Shown here in pieces: positions 8,721-16,149 of a DNA stretch of 33,181 nucleotides. The DNA comes from RGIG2206 sp045579085. Its GTDB lineage: Bacteria > Bacillota > Clostridia > Oscillospirales > Acutalibacteraceae. The notes under the pieces were generated by a model. The model was not told where the DNA came from, ran no database searches, and was given only the letters and a program-made list of their open reading frames with translations. The first letter of the stretch is position 1. Each line of letters opens with the position of its first letter. Made by a program: the position numbers and the translations under genes. The stretch spans positions 1-33,181 of the forward strand of contig JAZNLO010000013.1 in assembly GCA_045579085.1 (NCBI GenBank). Reading direction: 5' to 3'.

Positions 8721-8978
8721 TTAGTCCGACAAAAAGTCCTTCAACAGCATCTGCAAAATTTCGTCACGGTCAAGGCGACGAATAAGCGAGCGTGCATTAT
8801 GATTTGTGGTGATATAGGTTGGGTCTTCAGACAAAATATATCCTACAATCTGATTGATAGGATTATAGCCCTTTTCCTTGAGCGCATTATACACAGTTAC
8901 GAGTATGCTGCGGATTTCTCTTTCCCTATCATCTCCAAGACTAAAAGTTAAAGTTTTGTCCTGCATTGGTATCATCAC
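8721..8978 (-). CDS. ireB: IreB family regulatory phosphoprotein (UPF0297)
   Basis: An 85-residue protein matching the UPF0297/IreB family almost end to end: a TLTFSLGDDRE-type start, then NALKEKGYNPINQIVGYILS (about 32-51), DPTYIT and ARSLIRRLDRDEI (about 63-75). In Enterococcus faecalis IreB is phosphorylated by the PASTA Ser/Thr kinase IreK and modulates cephalosporin resistance. The Thr residues near the N-terminus are candidate phosphosites here. Two adjacent ATG codons (8978, 8975) follow a GGGAAGG site, so the start is uncertain by one codon. The gene is often found with ruvX and alaS; here it stands alone with its own promoter. Confidence 0.92.
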   Translation of the reverse strand: MMIPMQDKTLTFSLGDDREREIRSILVTVYNALKEKGYNPINQIVGYILSEDPTYITTNHNARSLIRRLDRDEILQMLLKDFLSD

Positions 8979-8992
8979 CTTCCCTTACTATT

Positions 8993-9021
8993 ATGTTACA
9001 CCATATTCTTTCGCTATTCAA
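8993..9021 (-). promoter_or_regulatory. Promoter of ireB
   Basis: On the minus strand TTGAAT (9021-9016), a 17-base spacer and TAACAT (8998-8993) lie 15 bases before the start codon. The -10 is weak but spacing is ideal, and the upstream gene ends at 9053, so ireB is probably its own unit. Confidence 0.55.
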
Positions 9022-9052
9022 GAATTTTTTTATTAATTTCTCTTAATTTTTC

Positions 9053-9622
9053 TCAAAACAGCATGGGTTGAAGTTGTTTTCCCTCAAGTGCCGCGTACAT
9101 TGCCTCTTCCAATCGGTCAAAATCCGCTATTACCGAAGTAGGTTTGTCTAACGGGTCGTCTTGCGACATAGGCACAAAATATATATTTCTTGTGTTCATC
9201 AAAAGCCCTATATTTTTTGCAGATGCGCTTAATGCATCGTTTGTTGCAGGCGCTAAAAGCAACGGCCTTCTATTTCGCAAATGCGCCTTTGCCGCCATCG
9301 TTACTGATGTATCGGTAACCCCGAGCGCCAGCTTCGCCAATGTGTTGCCCGTACAGGGTGCCACAATCACAATATCCAGCAGCGCTTTAGGTCCTATAGG
9401 CTCCGCCTGCGCAACTGTCATAATCGGCTCGCGGCCTGATATCTCTCTTATGCTATCTATAAAATCAGACGCCTTGCCAAAACGGCTGTCTGTTATCTGT
9501 ACAATAGGTGATACTATCGGTGTTATGTCAACCTTTTCAGAAAGCTTTTTCATCTGCTCCAGTGATTTTTTCAGTGTGCAGAAGGAGCCGCACACCGCAT
9601 ATCCTACTTGCAGTCGGTTCAC
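9053..9622 (-). CDS. dpaB: Dipicolinate synthase subunit B
   Basis: A 189-residue flavoprotein-like protein (also called SpoVFB). With DpaA it makes dipicolinic acid from the lysine-pathway intermediate dihydrodipicolinate in the mother cell of a sporulating bacterium; the acid is then loaded into the forespore core. The sequence shows the GYAVCGSFCTL start, the VAPCTGNTLAKLALG segment (about 87-101) and LLAPATNDALS (about 121-131) expected for this family. The start is GTG, overlapping the dpaA stop by four bases (GTGA) and preceded by a perfect AAGGAGG. Length is usual for the family. Confidence 0.93.
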   Translation of the reverse strand: MNRLQVGYAVCGSFCTLKKSLEQMKKLSEKVDITPIVSPIVQITDSRFGKASDFIDSIREISGREPIMTVAQAEPIGPKALLDIVIVAPCTGNTLAKLALGVTDTSVTMAAKAHLRNRRPLLLAPATNDALSASAKNIGLLMNTRNIYFVPMSQDDPLDKPTSVIADFDRLEEAMYAALEGKQLQPMLF

Positions 9623-10479
9623 TTGAACTCCTCCTTGATTATAGCTTGCATCTGGCTAAACAATATCTCGGCTGCCGACTTGGGTGAAAATCTTCCCGGC
9701 AGTGCAGGAGCGTATATCACGTTGAGATTGAGGTTCTTCGCTGCTTCCAGGTCAACTCCCAGAGAGCGACTTGCTAATTCTATAAGCACTGTGTCGGTTC
9801 TTAATCTGCCGAGATTTTTAGCATCGAAAATGCGGTGTTCTATTGTGTTGAAAATATAGTCAAAATGTTCAAGCTTATCCGATAACTGCGCTGTTTCAGC
9901 TGCTCTACAGCCGTTTAGCGTTGTCCAGAGCTTGTGCCTGAATCTGCGAGAGCTCACTGTGACCTCTGCGCCCATACCCTTAAGCAGTCTTGCCATAGCC
10001 TTGCCCACTCTGCCGCAACCAACTACCAGACACCTCGAGCCGCTTAGCATAATATCGGAGTTTTCTATCGCAACCGCTACTGCGCCCTCAGCAGTTGGGA
10101 CTGCATTTGCTACGGCAACTGAGTTGTTATCGAAATAATCAACCACCATTGCGCCCTTTAATGTTAACGCTTGCGTAAAATTATCATCCAACATTCCGCC
10201 GAGCACGAGTGTGCCCTGTCGGATTTTCGATATTATGTCAACCAGTTCGACGCTGTGGCTGCTGTTAAGGTGTTCCCCATCACGAGTGACGGGCACAGGC
10301 AAAACAACCACGTTGCTCTTCATCGCCAAATCAAGCGGCAAATGCTCAATAGATTCGGGGCCATCGAGTGCGGACACCACCGTCTTGTAACCGCTTACAT
10401 TAAACAGCTCGGCAATATAACTGCTACGCTTATCGCCACCTATTACAGCAACCTGAGGCTTTCTGATTTTTTTGCTCAT
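9619..10479 (-). CDS. dpaA: Dipicolinate synthase subunit A
   Basis: A 286-residue dehydrogenase-like subunit (SpoVFA) with an N-terminal domain opening AVIGGDKRS and a Rossmann nucleotide-binding motif VVGCGRVGKAMARLL in the middle. It works with DpaB, encoded directly downstream with a four-base overlap. I place the start at the ATG at 10479 (MSKKIRK), seven bases after GGAG; a GTG at 10494 is in frame but has no ribosome binding site. The pair is good evidence that the organism makes endospores. In Bacillus subtilis the spoVF operon is switched on late in the mother cell by sigma-K. Confidence 0.93.
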   Translation of the reverse strand: MSKKIRKPQVAVIGGDKRSSYIAELFNVSGYKTVVSALDGPESIEHLPLDLAMKSNVVVLPVPVTRDGEHLNSSHSVELVDIISKIRQGTLVLGGMLDDNFTQALTLKGAMVVDYFDNNSVAVANAVPTAEGAVAVAIENSDIMLSGSRCLVVGCGRVGKAMARLLKGMGAEVTVSSRRFRHKLWTTLNGCRAAETAQLSDKLEHFDYIFNTIEHRIFDAKNLGRLRTDTVLIELASRSLGVDLEAAKNLNLNVIYAPALPGRFSPKSAAEILFSQMQAIIKEEFK

Positions 10480-10514
10480 ATCATCACTCCGCACGCATTT
10501 TCTTTGCTATACAA

Positions 10515-10543
10515 CATCTTATGAACGCATTTTATGCTTTGTT
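10515..10543 (-). promoter_or_regulatory. Possible sigma-K-like promoter of dpaAB
   Basis: On the minus strand AACA (10543-10540), a 16-base spacer and CATAAGATG (10523-10515) approximate the sigma-K pattern AC-N16/17-CATANNNTA. The last base differs from consensus. Position (36 bases before the dpaA start) and gene function fit, but the motif is short, so this is tentative. Confidence 0.3.
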
Positions 10544-10639
10544 AATAAAATATATTTGATATTAGTTGTAAAAAACTGTTTATTTTATGAGTAAAACAGG
10601 CTATAATGATTATAATGACACTTTTAAGGAGAGTTCGAA

Positions 10640-12025
10640 TTGAAAGTTCTTAACGATTATGACAAGCTTATTGATTCTGTTAAAAGAATTCATATAGTGG
10701 GAATCGGCGGCTCCGGTATGAGCCCTCTGGCAGAAATTCTGCACAGCAAAGGCTACATACTCACCGGCTCGGACAACAACTCAAGCTACACGCTTGACAG
10801 GATAAAGTCGCTTGGTATAAAGGTGTTTATGGGCCACAGCGCCGAAAACATTGGTGACGCTGAGCTTGTGATTTACTCTGCGGCCATAATGCAAGATAAC
10901 GCTGAGTTGGTTGAAGCGCGCAGACGTGGTATACCCACTTTAGAAAGGTCTTACCTCTTGGGTGCGCTCACCCGCAAGTTTAACGATGTAATCGGTGTTT
11001 GCGGTACGCACGGCAAAACAACTGTTACCTCTATGATTACCCAAATTCTTATGGAGGCTGAGCTTGACCCCTCTGCTGTTATCGGTGGCAAGCTCCCCGC
11101 TCTTGATAGCAACTGCCGTGTGGGTGAATCTGAGCTTATGGTATGCGAGGCTTGCGAATATGTTGACACATTCCTGAAAATGTCACCCGATATCGCAGTG
11201 CTTTTAAACGTTGACGATGACCATATGGAATATTTTAAGACAATGGATAGGCTCGTTGAGTCTTTTGCCCGATTCATAAATTCTGCTACAAAGGCGGCTA
11301 TCGTCAACGGTGACGACGAGTTTGCGTTAAAAGCGGCAAAGTCAGCAACAGGTGATGTTATAACCTTTGGCTACAACAGCGGCAACGATTACAGAGCAGA
11401 TAACGTTGAGTTTGTAAACGGCGCTTTCGGTAAATTTGACCTTGTCAAAAACGGCGAGGTAATATGCAACATTACGCTCAACGTGCCCGGCAAGCACAAC
11501 GTGCTTAACGCTGTGGCTGCGGCGGCGGCTGCGCTATATGTGGGTGCTGACGTGGAAAGCATCGTCAACGGACTCAAAAAGTTCGGCGGTGCAAAACGAC
11601 GTTTCGAAATTCTATATAATAAAAACGGCGTAACCATTGCTGACGACTATGCTCATCATCCAAGCGAGCTTAAGGTCACGCTCGAAACCGCTAAAAAGCT
11701 CAACTACAAGCGCGTAATTGCGGTGTTCCAGCCCTTCACTTACAGCCGCACTGCCATGCTGCTTGACAGCTTTGCAGATGTTTTGAGCATAGCAGACGAG
11801 GTTGTTCTCAGCGAAATTATGGGCTCACGTGAGGTTAACACACTTAACATTTACTCCGCTGATTTAGCAGAAAAAATCAATGGCTGCGTCTGGTTTAACA
11901 CCTTTGAAGAAATCGCAACATACATTACCGATAACATCAAAGAAGGTGACCTTGTTATCACTCTCGGCTGCGGTGACATTTACAAATCAGCCAAGCTGAT
12001 GATTGAAAAGCTTGAGAACAAATAA
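10640..12025 (+). CDS. murC: UDP-N-acetylmuramate--L-alanine ligase
   Basis: A 461-residue cytosolic Mur ligase that adds the first amino acid of the peptidoglycan stem peptide, using ATP. It shows the N-terminal UDP-sugar motif IVGIGGSGM (19-27), the ATP-binding GTHGKTTVTSM (122-132), the central NVDDDHMEYF segment and the C-terminal VFQPFTYSRT motif, with full family length. The start is TTG, seven bases after AAGGAGAG. Two TATAAT hexamers (10602-10607 and 10611-10616) lie upstream; the -35 is not clear. It is a monocistronic unit divergent from dpaAB. Confidence 0.96.
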   Translation: MKVLNDYDKLIDSVKRIHIVGIGGSGMSPLAEILHSKGYILTGSDNNSSYTLDRIKSLGIKVFMGHSAENIGDAELVIYSAAIMQDNAELVEARRRGIPTLERSYLLGALTRKFNDVIGVCGTHGKTTVTSMITQILMEAELDPSAVIGGKLPALDSNCRVGESELMVCEACEYVDTFLKMSPDIAVLLNVDDDHMEYFKTMDRLVESFARFINSATKAAIVNGDDEFALKAAKSATGDVITFGYNSGNDYRADNVEFVNGAFGKFDLVKNGEVICNITLNVPGKHNVLNAVAAAAAALYVGADVESIVNGLKKFGGAKRRFEILYNKNGVTIADDYAHHPSELKVTLETAKKLNYKRVIAVFQPFTYSRTAMLLDSFADVLSIADEVVLSEIMGSREVNTLNIYSADLAEKINGCVWFNTFEEIATYITDNIKEGDLVITLGCGDIYKSAKLMIEKLENK

Positions 12026-12042
12026 TAAACAGAACTTGTCCA

Positions 12043-12084
12043 AAAAAGCCTATGGGTTTCTCATACGAAACTCATAGGCTTTTT
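12043..12084. terminator. Bidirectional terminator between murC and rmlC
   Basis: An 18-bp stem (12043-12060 with 12067-12084) around a TCATAC loop, containing one G-T pair. The A-run on the left and T-run on the right make it work on both strands for the convergent genes. Confidence 0.88.
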
Positions 12085-12130
12085 AATTTTATCTCTTTGA
12101 AGATAGATATGTGTTGCCTTTTTCTATCCT

Positions 12131-12733
12131 CTAAAACTTGAAGGTTTCACTATATCTCGGCTGCTTTGAATCCTTTTCGCTGAGGTTAAGCTTTGTACCG
12201 TCCTTGAGCGTATATCCCTCACCTGACGCCGTACCGTTGTACTCGCCAACCAGCTCAGGCCACTCTATTCCTATTTCTGGGTCGTTCCAAGCCAGACCGC
12301 CCTCATCGCCCGGATGGTAAAAATCAGTTACCTTATAGCAGAATTCCGCTGTGTCAGACAGCACCAAAAAGCCGTGCGCAAAGCCTTCAGAGATGTAAAA
12401 CTGCTTTCTGTTTTCCTCGCTGAGTTCAACGCCAAACCACTTTCCAAGCGTAGGACTATCTGAGCGCAAATCAACAGCAACATCGAAAACTCTGCCCTTT
12501 ATAACTCTTACGAGCTTGCCCTGCGGATACTGCTTCTGATAATGAAGTCCTCTCAAGACTCCTTTCACCGACATGCTCTGATTATCCTGAACAAAGGTCA
12601 TATCAAGGCCTGCCTGACGCATATCGTTCTCGTTATACGTCTCCATAAAATATCCGCGACTGTCGCCGTGTACTGTGGGCTCAATAACGTAAAGCCCCTC
12701 AATATCTGCTTTTGTAACTTTAATTTGTCCCAT
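12131..12733 (-). CDS. rmlC: dTDP-4-dehydrorhamnose 3,5-epimerase
   Basis: A 200-residue cupin-fold epimerase, third step of dTDP-L-rhamnose synthesis. It carries the RGLHYQ motif with the catalytic His (about 61-66), the GKLVRVIKGRVFDVAVDLR core strand and YISEGFAHGFLVLSD (about 113-127) that lines the active site. The C-terminus is somewhat longer than the compact E. coli protein. It is the last gene of the rml operon, ten bases after rmlD. Its ribosome binding site (AGGTG) is weaker than those of the other operon genes. Confidence 0.95.
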   Translation of the reverse strand: MGQIKVTKADIEGLYVIEPTVHGDSRGYFMETYNENDMRQAGLDMTFVQDNQSMSVKGVLRGLHYQKQYPQGKLVRVIKGRVFDVAVDLRSDSPTLGKWFGVELSEENRKQFYISEGFAHGFLVLSDTAEFCYKVTDFYHPGDEGGLAWNDPEIGIEWPELVGEYNGTASGEGYTLKDGTKLNLSEKDSKQPRYSETFKF

Positions 12734-12743
12734 TGATTTTCAC

Positions 12744-13658
12744 CTAATCCAAACTGATTTCATTGATATATCTTGCTAAGGCATCGCGCCAATCAGGCAG
12801 AGGCTCAAAGCCCGACTGAGCAAGCTTTGATTTATCCAGCCTGCTGTTTGACGGCCTTGCCGCTGCCGACAGTCCGTATTCCAAAGTTGTAACGGGCGTA
12901 ACCTTAGTTGAATAGTTTGCGAGCCTATATATTTCCTTTGTGAAATCGTACCACGAGATATATCCGCCCTCGTTTGTGGCGTGGTAATATCCGTATTTTT
13001 CGGTTTCACACATATCAACCAAAAGACGTGCCAAGTCTAAAGTGTAGGTTGGGGTGCCGATTTGGTCGCACACCACTCTTACCTCGTCACGATTCTTGCC
13101 AACCCTCAGCATAGTCTTGATGAAGTTGTTTCCGTTTTTACCGAAAACCCAAGCAATCCTCACAACGAAGAACTTATCAAGCATCTCAGCTACTGCTTTT
13201 TCACCCTCAAGCTTAGTCTGTCCGTAAACATTGAGCGGTGCAAAGTCTTGACAATCGGGCTGCCAAGCCTCAGTGCCGTTGCCGTTAAAGACATAGTCAG
13301 TGCTTATATACATAAGCTTTGCATCTATAGCCTTGCTCGCTACTGCAAGGTTTTTCGTACCGTTTACGTTTATCGTCCACACCTTTTGCTTGTTTTGCTC
13401 GTCTTCAGCAGCGTCAACCGCTGTCCAAGCCGCGCAATGTATCACAGCATCAGGTTTGGTTTCATCTATTACTCGGTTTACCGCTTCAGAGTCTGTTATA
13501 TCAAGCTGATAGTACGGCGCAGAGGCAGCGTGCGAGTCGCTCTCGCCGCTGAACTCAGCAAGTATATCAGTGGCTATAGCCTCGTGATTTCTTTTAATCA
13601 GCTCGTTTACAACGTCGAATCCGAGTTGCCCACAGACGCCTGTAACTAAAACCTTCAT
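12744..13658 (-). CDS. rmlD: dTDP-4-dehydrorhamnose reductase
   Basis: A 304-residue short-chain dehydrogenase that makes the final dTDP-L-rhamnose using NAD(P)H. It shows the nucleotide-binding GVCGQLG (about 7-13), a Thr/Ser-Tyr-Lys triad region ISTDYVFNG followed by YGQTKLEGE, and a DLARLLVDM helix typical of RmlD. GGAGAG sits before the ATG. It starts nine bases after rmlB ends and belongs to the same operon. Confidence 0.95.
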   Translation of the reverse strand: MKVLVTGVCGQLGFDVVNELIKRNHEAIATDILAEFSGESDSHAASAPYYQLDITDSEAVNRVIDETKPDAVIHCAAWTAVDAAEDEQNKQKVWTINVNGTKNLAVASKAIDAKLMYISTDYVFNGNGTEAWQPDCQDFAPLNVYGQTKLEGEKAVAEMLDKFFVVRIAWVFGKNGNNFIKTMLRVGKNRDEVRVVCDQIGTPTYTLDLARLLVDMCETEKYGYYHATNEGGYISWYDFTKEIYRLANYSTKVTPVTTLEYGLSAAARPSNSRLDKSKLAQSGFEPLPDWRDALARYINEISLD

Positions 13659-13667
13659 TGTTCTCTC

Positions 13668-14687
13668 CTAACGGTTGCCGTACATTTTATCGTAATAATT
13701 CTGATACTCTCCATTTATTATGGTTTCCCACCATTCGCGGTTTTCCAAATACCATTTTATGGTCTTTTTAATTCCGTCCGCAAATTTTGTTTCAGGAAGC
13801 CAGCCAAGCTCGTTGTGTATCTTTGTTGGGTCTATGGCATAACGCATATCGTGGCCCTTACGGTCAGTAACATAGGTTATCAAGCTCTCGGGCTTGCCAA
13901 GCTCCTTACAGATGAGCTTAACGATATCAATATTTCGCATTTCGTTATGACCGCCGATGTTATATACCTCGCCCACTTTTCCGTTATGGATAATAAGGTC
14001 TATCGCTTTGCAATGGTCTTCAACGTAAAGCCAGTCTCTTACATTGACACCCTCACCGTAAACAGGGAGCGGCTTGTCCGCTAACGCATTGGCTATCATC
14101 AGCGGAATAAGCTTCTCAGGGAAGTGATACGGGCCGTAGTTGTTTGAGCAACGACTGATTGTTACAGGCAAGCCATAAGTGCGGTTATATGCCAGAACAA
14201 GCAGGTCTGCCGCTGCCTTTGAGCTGCTGTAAGGGCTGCTTGTGTGAATCGGGGTCTGCTCTGTAAAGAACAAGTCAGGTCGGTCAAGCGGCAAATCGCC
14301 GTAAACCTCATCGGTTGACACCTGATGATAACGCTTTATGCCATACTTACGGCAAGCGTCCATCAGCGTTGCAGTGCCCATTATGTTTGTCTGCAGGAAT
14401 ATGCCCGGGTCCTCAATTGAACGGTCAACATGGCTCTCTGCAGCGAAGTTTACTATTATGTCGGGCTTTTCTTCCTCAAACAGCTTGTACACTGCCTCAC
14501 GGTCGCATATATCAGCCTTTACAAAACGGAAGTTTTTATTATCCATAACAGGCGCCAATGTGGAAAGATTGCCTGCATAAGTAAGCTTATCGAGGCAGAT
14601 TATGCGATAATCGGGATATTTTTCAAGCATATGAAAAACAAAGTTACTTCCAATGAATCCGGCTCCGCCGGTAATAATAATTGTCAT
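13668..14687 (-). CDS. rmlB: dTDP-glucose 4,6-dehydratase
   Basis: A 339-residue extended short-chain dehydrogenase that converts dTDP-glucose to dTDP-4-keto-6-deoxyglucose with bound NAD. It has GGAGFIGSNF at the N-terminus, the active-site STDEVYG segment, and YSSSKAAADLL bearing the catalytic Tyr and Lys. The sugar-nucleotide binding region RCSNNYGPYHFPEKLIP is complete. Length and motifs are standard. GGAGAAATAG precedes the ATG; the gene starts 14 bases after rmlA ends. Confidence 0.96.
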   Translation of the reverse strand: MTIIITGGAGFIGSNFVFHMLEKYPDYRIICLDKLTYAGNLSTLAPVMDNKNFRFVKADICDREAVYKLFEEEKPDIIVNFAAESHVDRSIEDPGIFLQTNIMGTATLMDACRKYGIKRYHQVSTDEVYGDLPLDRPDLFFTEQTPIHTSSPYSSSKAAADLLVLAYNRTYGLPVTISRCSNNYGPYHFPEKLIPLMIANALADKPLPVYGEGVNVRDWLYVEDHCKAIDLIIHNGKVGEVYNIGGHNEMRNIDIVKLICKELGKPESLITYVTDRKGHDMRYAIDPTKIHNELGWLPETKFADGIKKTIKWYLENREWWETIINGEYQNYYDKMYGNR

Positions 14688-14701
14688 ATCTATTTCTCCT
14701 A

Positions 14702-15598
14702 TTAATGAAGCGGGTCTATATATTTTCCATCTAAAACGTCCTTTAGGTATTTGCCGTACTGATTCTTCTTCAGCACCTCATATACCTTTAAAACGTCCTC
14801 TTTATCTATCCAACCATTGAGATATGCAATCTCTTCAAGACAGGCTACTTTTCTATGCTGATGCTGCTCAATCGTTTTGACAAAATTTGTAGCTTCAACA
14901 AGACTTTCGTGTGTGCCTGTATCCAGCCAGGTGAAGCCCTGACCGAGAAGCTCAATATTGAGCTTGCCCTGCTCAAGATAGATTCGGTTTAAATCCGTTA
15001 TCTCAAGCTCGCCTCTGGGCGAAGGATTTAGCTTCTTTGCGTATTCAACAACGTTGTTATCATAGAAATACAGGCCTGTAACACAATAATTGCTCTTAGG
15101 ATTATCAGGCTTTTCTTCGATTGAAATCGCCTTGCCGTTTTCGTCGAATTCAACTATACCGAAACGCTCAGGGTCCTCAACGTAGTAACCGAAAATGGTT
15201 GCTCCGTTTCCCTGCTCAGCATTTTCAACCGCTGCTTTCAGGCGTTTCTTTAATCCGTGACCGACGAATATATTATCTCCCAAAACCATAGCAACAGTAT
15301 CGTTTCCGATAAAATCGGCTCCGATTATAAATGCCTGTGCCAAGCCGTCAGGCGAAGGCTGAATTGCATAAGATAATTCCACTCCAAATGCACTGCCGTC
15401 ACCCAACAAATCCTGAAAACGAGGTGTATCTTGTGGGGTGGAAATAATAAGTATTTCCCTTATTCCTGCATTCATAAGAACAGACATCGGATAATAAATC
15501 ATCGGCTTATCATAAACAGGCAAAAGCTGCTTAGACGTCACCTTTGTAAGCGGATACAAGCGTGTGCCCGAGCCGCCTGCAAGTATGATTCCTTTCAT
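14702..15598 (-). CDS. rmlA: Glucose-1-phosphate thymidylyltransferase
   Basis: A 298-residue nucleotidyltransferase that joins dTTP and glucose-1-phosphate, the first and feedback-regulated step of dTDP-rhamnose synthesis. It begins MKGIILAGGSGTRLYPLT with the GxGTRxxP loop, continues with KQLLPVYDKPMIYYP, and has the metal-binding LGDNIF and the EEKP motif. I use the ATG at 15598; an upstream in-frame GTG at 15607 overlaps the AAGGAG ribosome binding site. It is first in the operon. No glycosyltransferase that would use the product lies nearby. Confidence 0.96.
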   Translation of the reverse strand: MKGIILAGGSGTRLYPLTKVTSKQLLPVYDKPMIYYPMSVLMNAGIREILIISTPQDTPRFQDLLGDGSAFGVELSYAIQPSPDGLAQAFIIGADFIGNDTVAMVLGDNIFVGHGLKKRLKAAVENAEQGNGATIFGYYVEDPERFGIVEFDENGKAISIEEKPDNPKSNYCVTGLYFYDNNVVEYAKKLNPSPRGELEITDLNRIYLEQGKLNIELLGQGFTWLDTGTHESLVEATNFVKTIEQHQHRKVACLEEIAYLNGWIDKEDVLKVYEVLKKNQYGKYLKDVLDGKYIDPLH

Positions 15599-15679
15599 AC
15601 CAGTCACTCCTTAATCTTGTTTTATTCTTTATAGATAAAACCGCAAATATTTACACACTGAACCTATTATACTTTATCA

Positions 15680-15708
15680 AGTATATCACACTATATTAAA
15701 ATAATCAA
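15680..15708 (-). promoter_or_regulatory. Promoter of the rml operon
   Basis: On the minus strand TTGATT (15708-15703), a 17-base spacer and TATACT (15685-15680). The leader to the rmlA start is about 75 bases, with nothing recognisable in it. A nearby TATAAT (15670-15665) lacks a matched -35. Confidence 0.65.
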
Positions 15709-15982
15709 CAATTTAACGCTATTCAAATAAATAAAAAAGCAAGGTAAAGACTTGCAAAGCACTCCACAATAATAGTGAAAAGTTAAGAGTGAAAAAGTAA
15801 AGTCGATTCCCTTTTGTTTTTTGACCTATATGTTCGAAACATTACATATTATTTATAATTCGTCGACAACGCCGACACCGAAATTATTAATTATTCATCA
15901 GCGTAAGCGACTTCATTATTCATTACAAAAATCCTGGCAAATGAATGATGAAAAATGAATAATGAATAGTGAAATAATAAAA
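15709..15982. repeat. AT-rich non-coding stretch with ATGAATAATGAA inverted repeats
   Basis: No gene is visible between the rml promoter and the tRNA-Gly terminator. The right half holds a 13-base exact inverted repeat, TTCATTATTCATT (15912-15924) and AATGAATAATGAA (15954-15966), with a 29-base loop. There are further loose copies of ATTATTCATC (15891-15899) and TGAATGATGAA (15941-15951). An ACAAAAATCCT word occurs at 15925 and again in the terminator at 15983. It resembles the small non-autonomous palindromic elements common in Clostridia, but no target duplication or transposase was found. Confidence 0.45.
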
Positions 15983-16020
15983 ACAAAAATCCTACCGACA
16001 ATAGTCGACAGGATTTTTGT
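15983..16020 (-). terminator. Terminator of tRNA-Gly
   Basis: ACAAAAATCCT (15983-15993) pairs with AGGATTTTTGT (16010-16020), with an inner CGAC/GTCG stem and two mismatches between. Read on the minus strand it ends in TTTTTGTTTTT, directly after the tRNA. Confidence 0.85.
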
Positions 16021-16022
16021 TT

Positions 16023-16096
16023 TGGAGCGGGTGATGGGAATCGAACCCACGTGTTCAGCTTGGAAGGCTGACATTCTACCATTGAACTACACCCGC
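16023..16096 (-). tRNA. tRNA-Gly (anticodon TCC)
   Basis: A complete 74-base tRNA including encoded CCA. The acceptor stem is GCGGGTG with CACCCGC, the D arm has TTCAATGGTAGAA, the anticodon loop is CTTCCAA within CAGC/GCTG, and the T arm has GTGGG-TTCGATT-CCCAT. The TCC anticodon reads GGN glycine codons. Confidence 0.97.
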
Positions 16097-16100
16097 ATTT

Positions 16101-16143
16101 AACGGCAGAGGTTATTTTAACATAATCACTGCCGTTATGTCAA
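16101..16143 (-). promoter_or_regulatory. tRNA-Gly promoter overlapping an inverted repeat
   Basis: On the minus strand TTGACA (16143-16138), an 18-base spacer and TAAAAT (16119-16114) with a TGT extended -10. AACGGCAG (16101-16108) and CTGCCGTT (16129-16136) form a perfect 8-base inverted repeat around the -10, with a smaller GTTA/TAAC pair inside. It may act as the end hairpin of clpE, which stops at 16150, though no T-run follows it. Confidence 0.6.
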
Positions 16144-16149
16144 GTGTTT

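Noticed and set aside
9144..9626. A 160-codon plus-strand frame opposite dpaB
   Set aside because: It is a shadow of the well-supported dpaB gene and has no similarity to a known protein.
12131..15598. A full surface polysaccharide gene cluster
   Set aside because: Only the four dTDP-rhamnose genes are present; no glycosyltransferase, flippase or polymerase is nearby.
15891..16082. A 63-codon minus-strand open reading frame over the tRNA-Gly
   Set aside because: It is an artefact of reading through the tRNA, its terminator and the AT-rich repeats.
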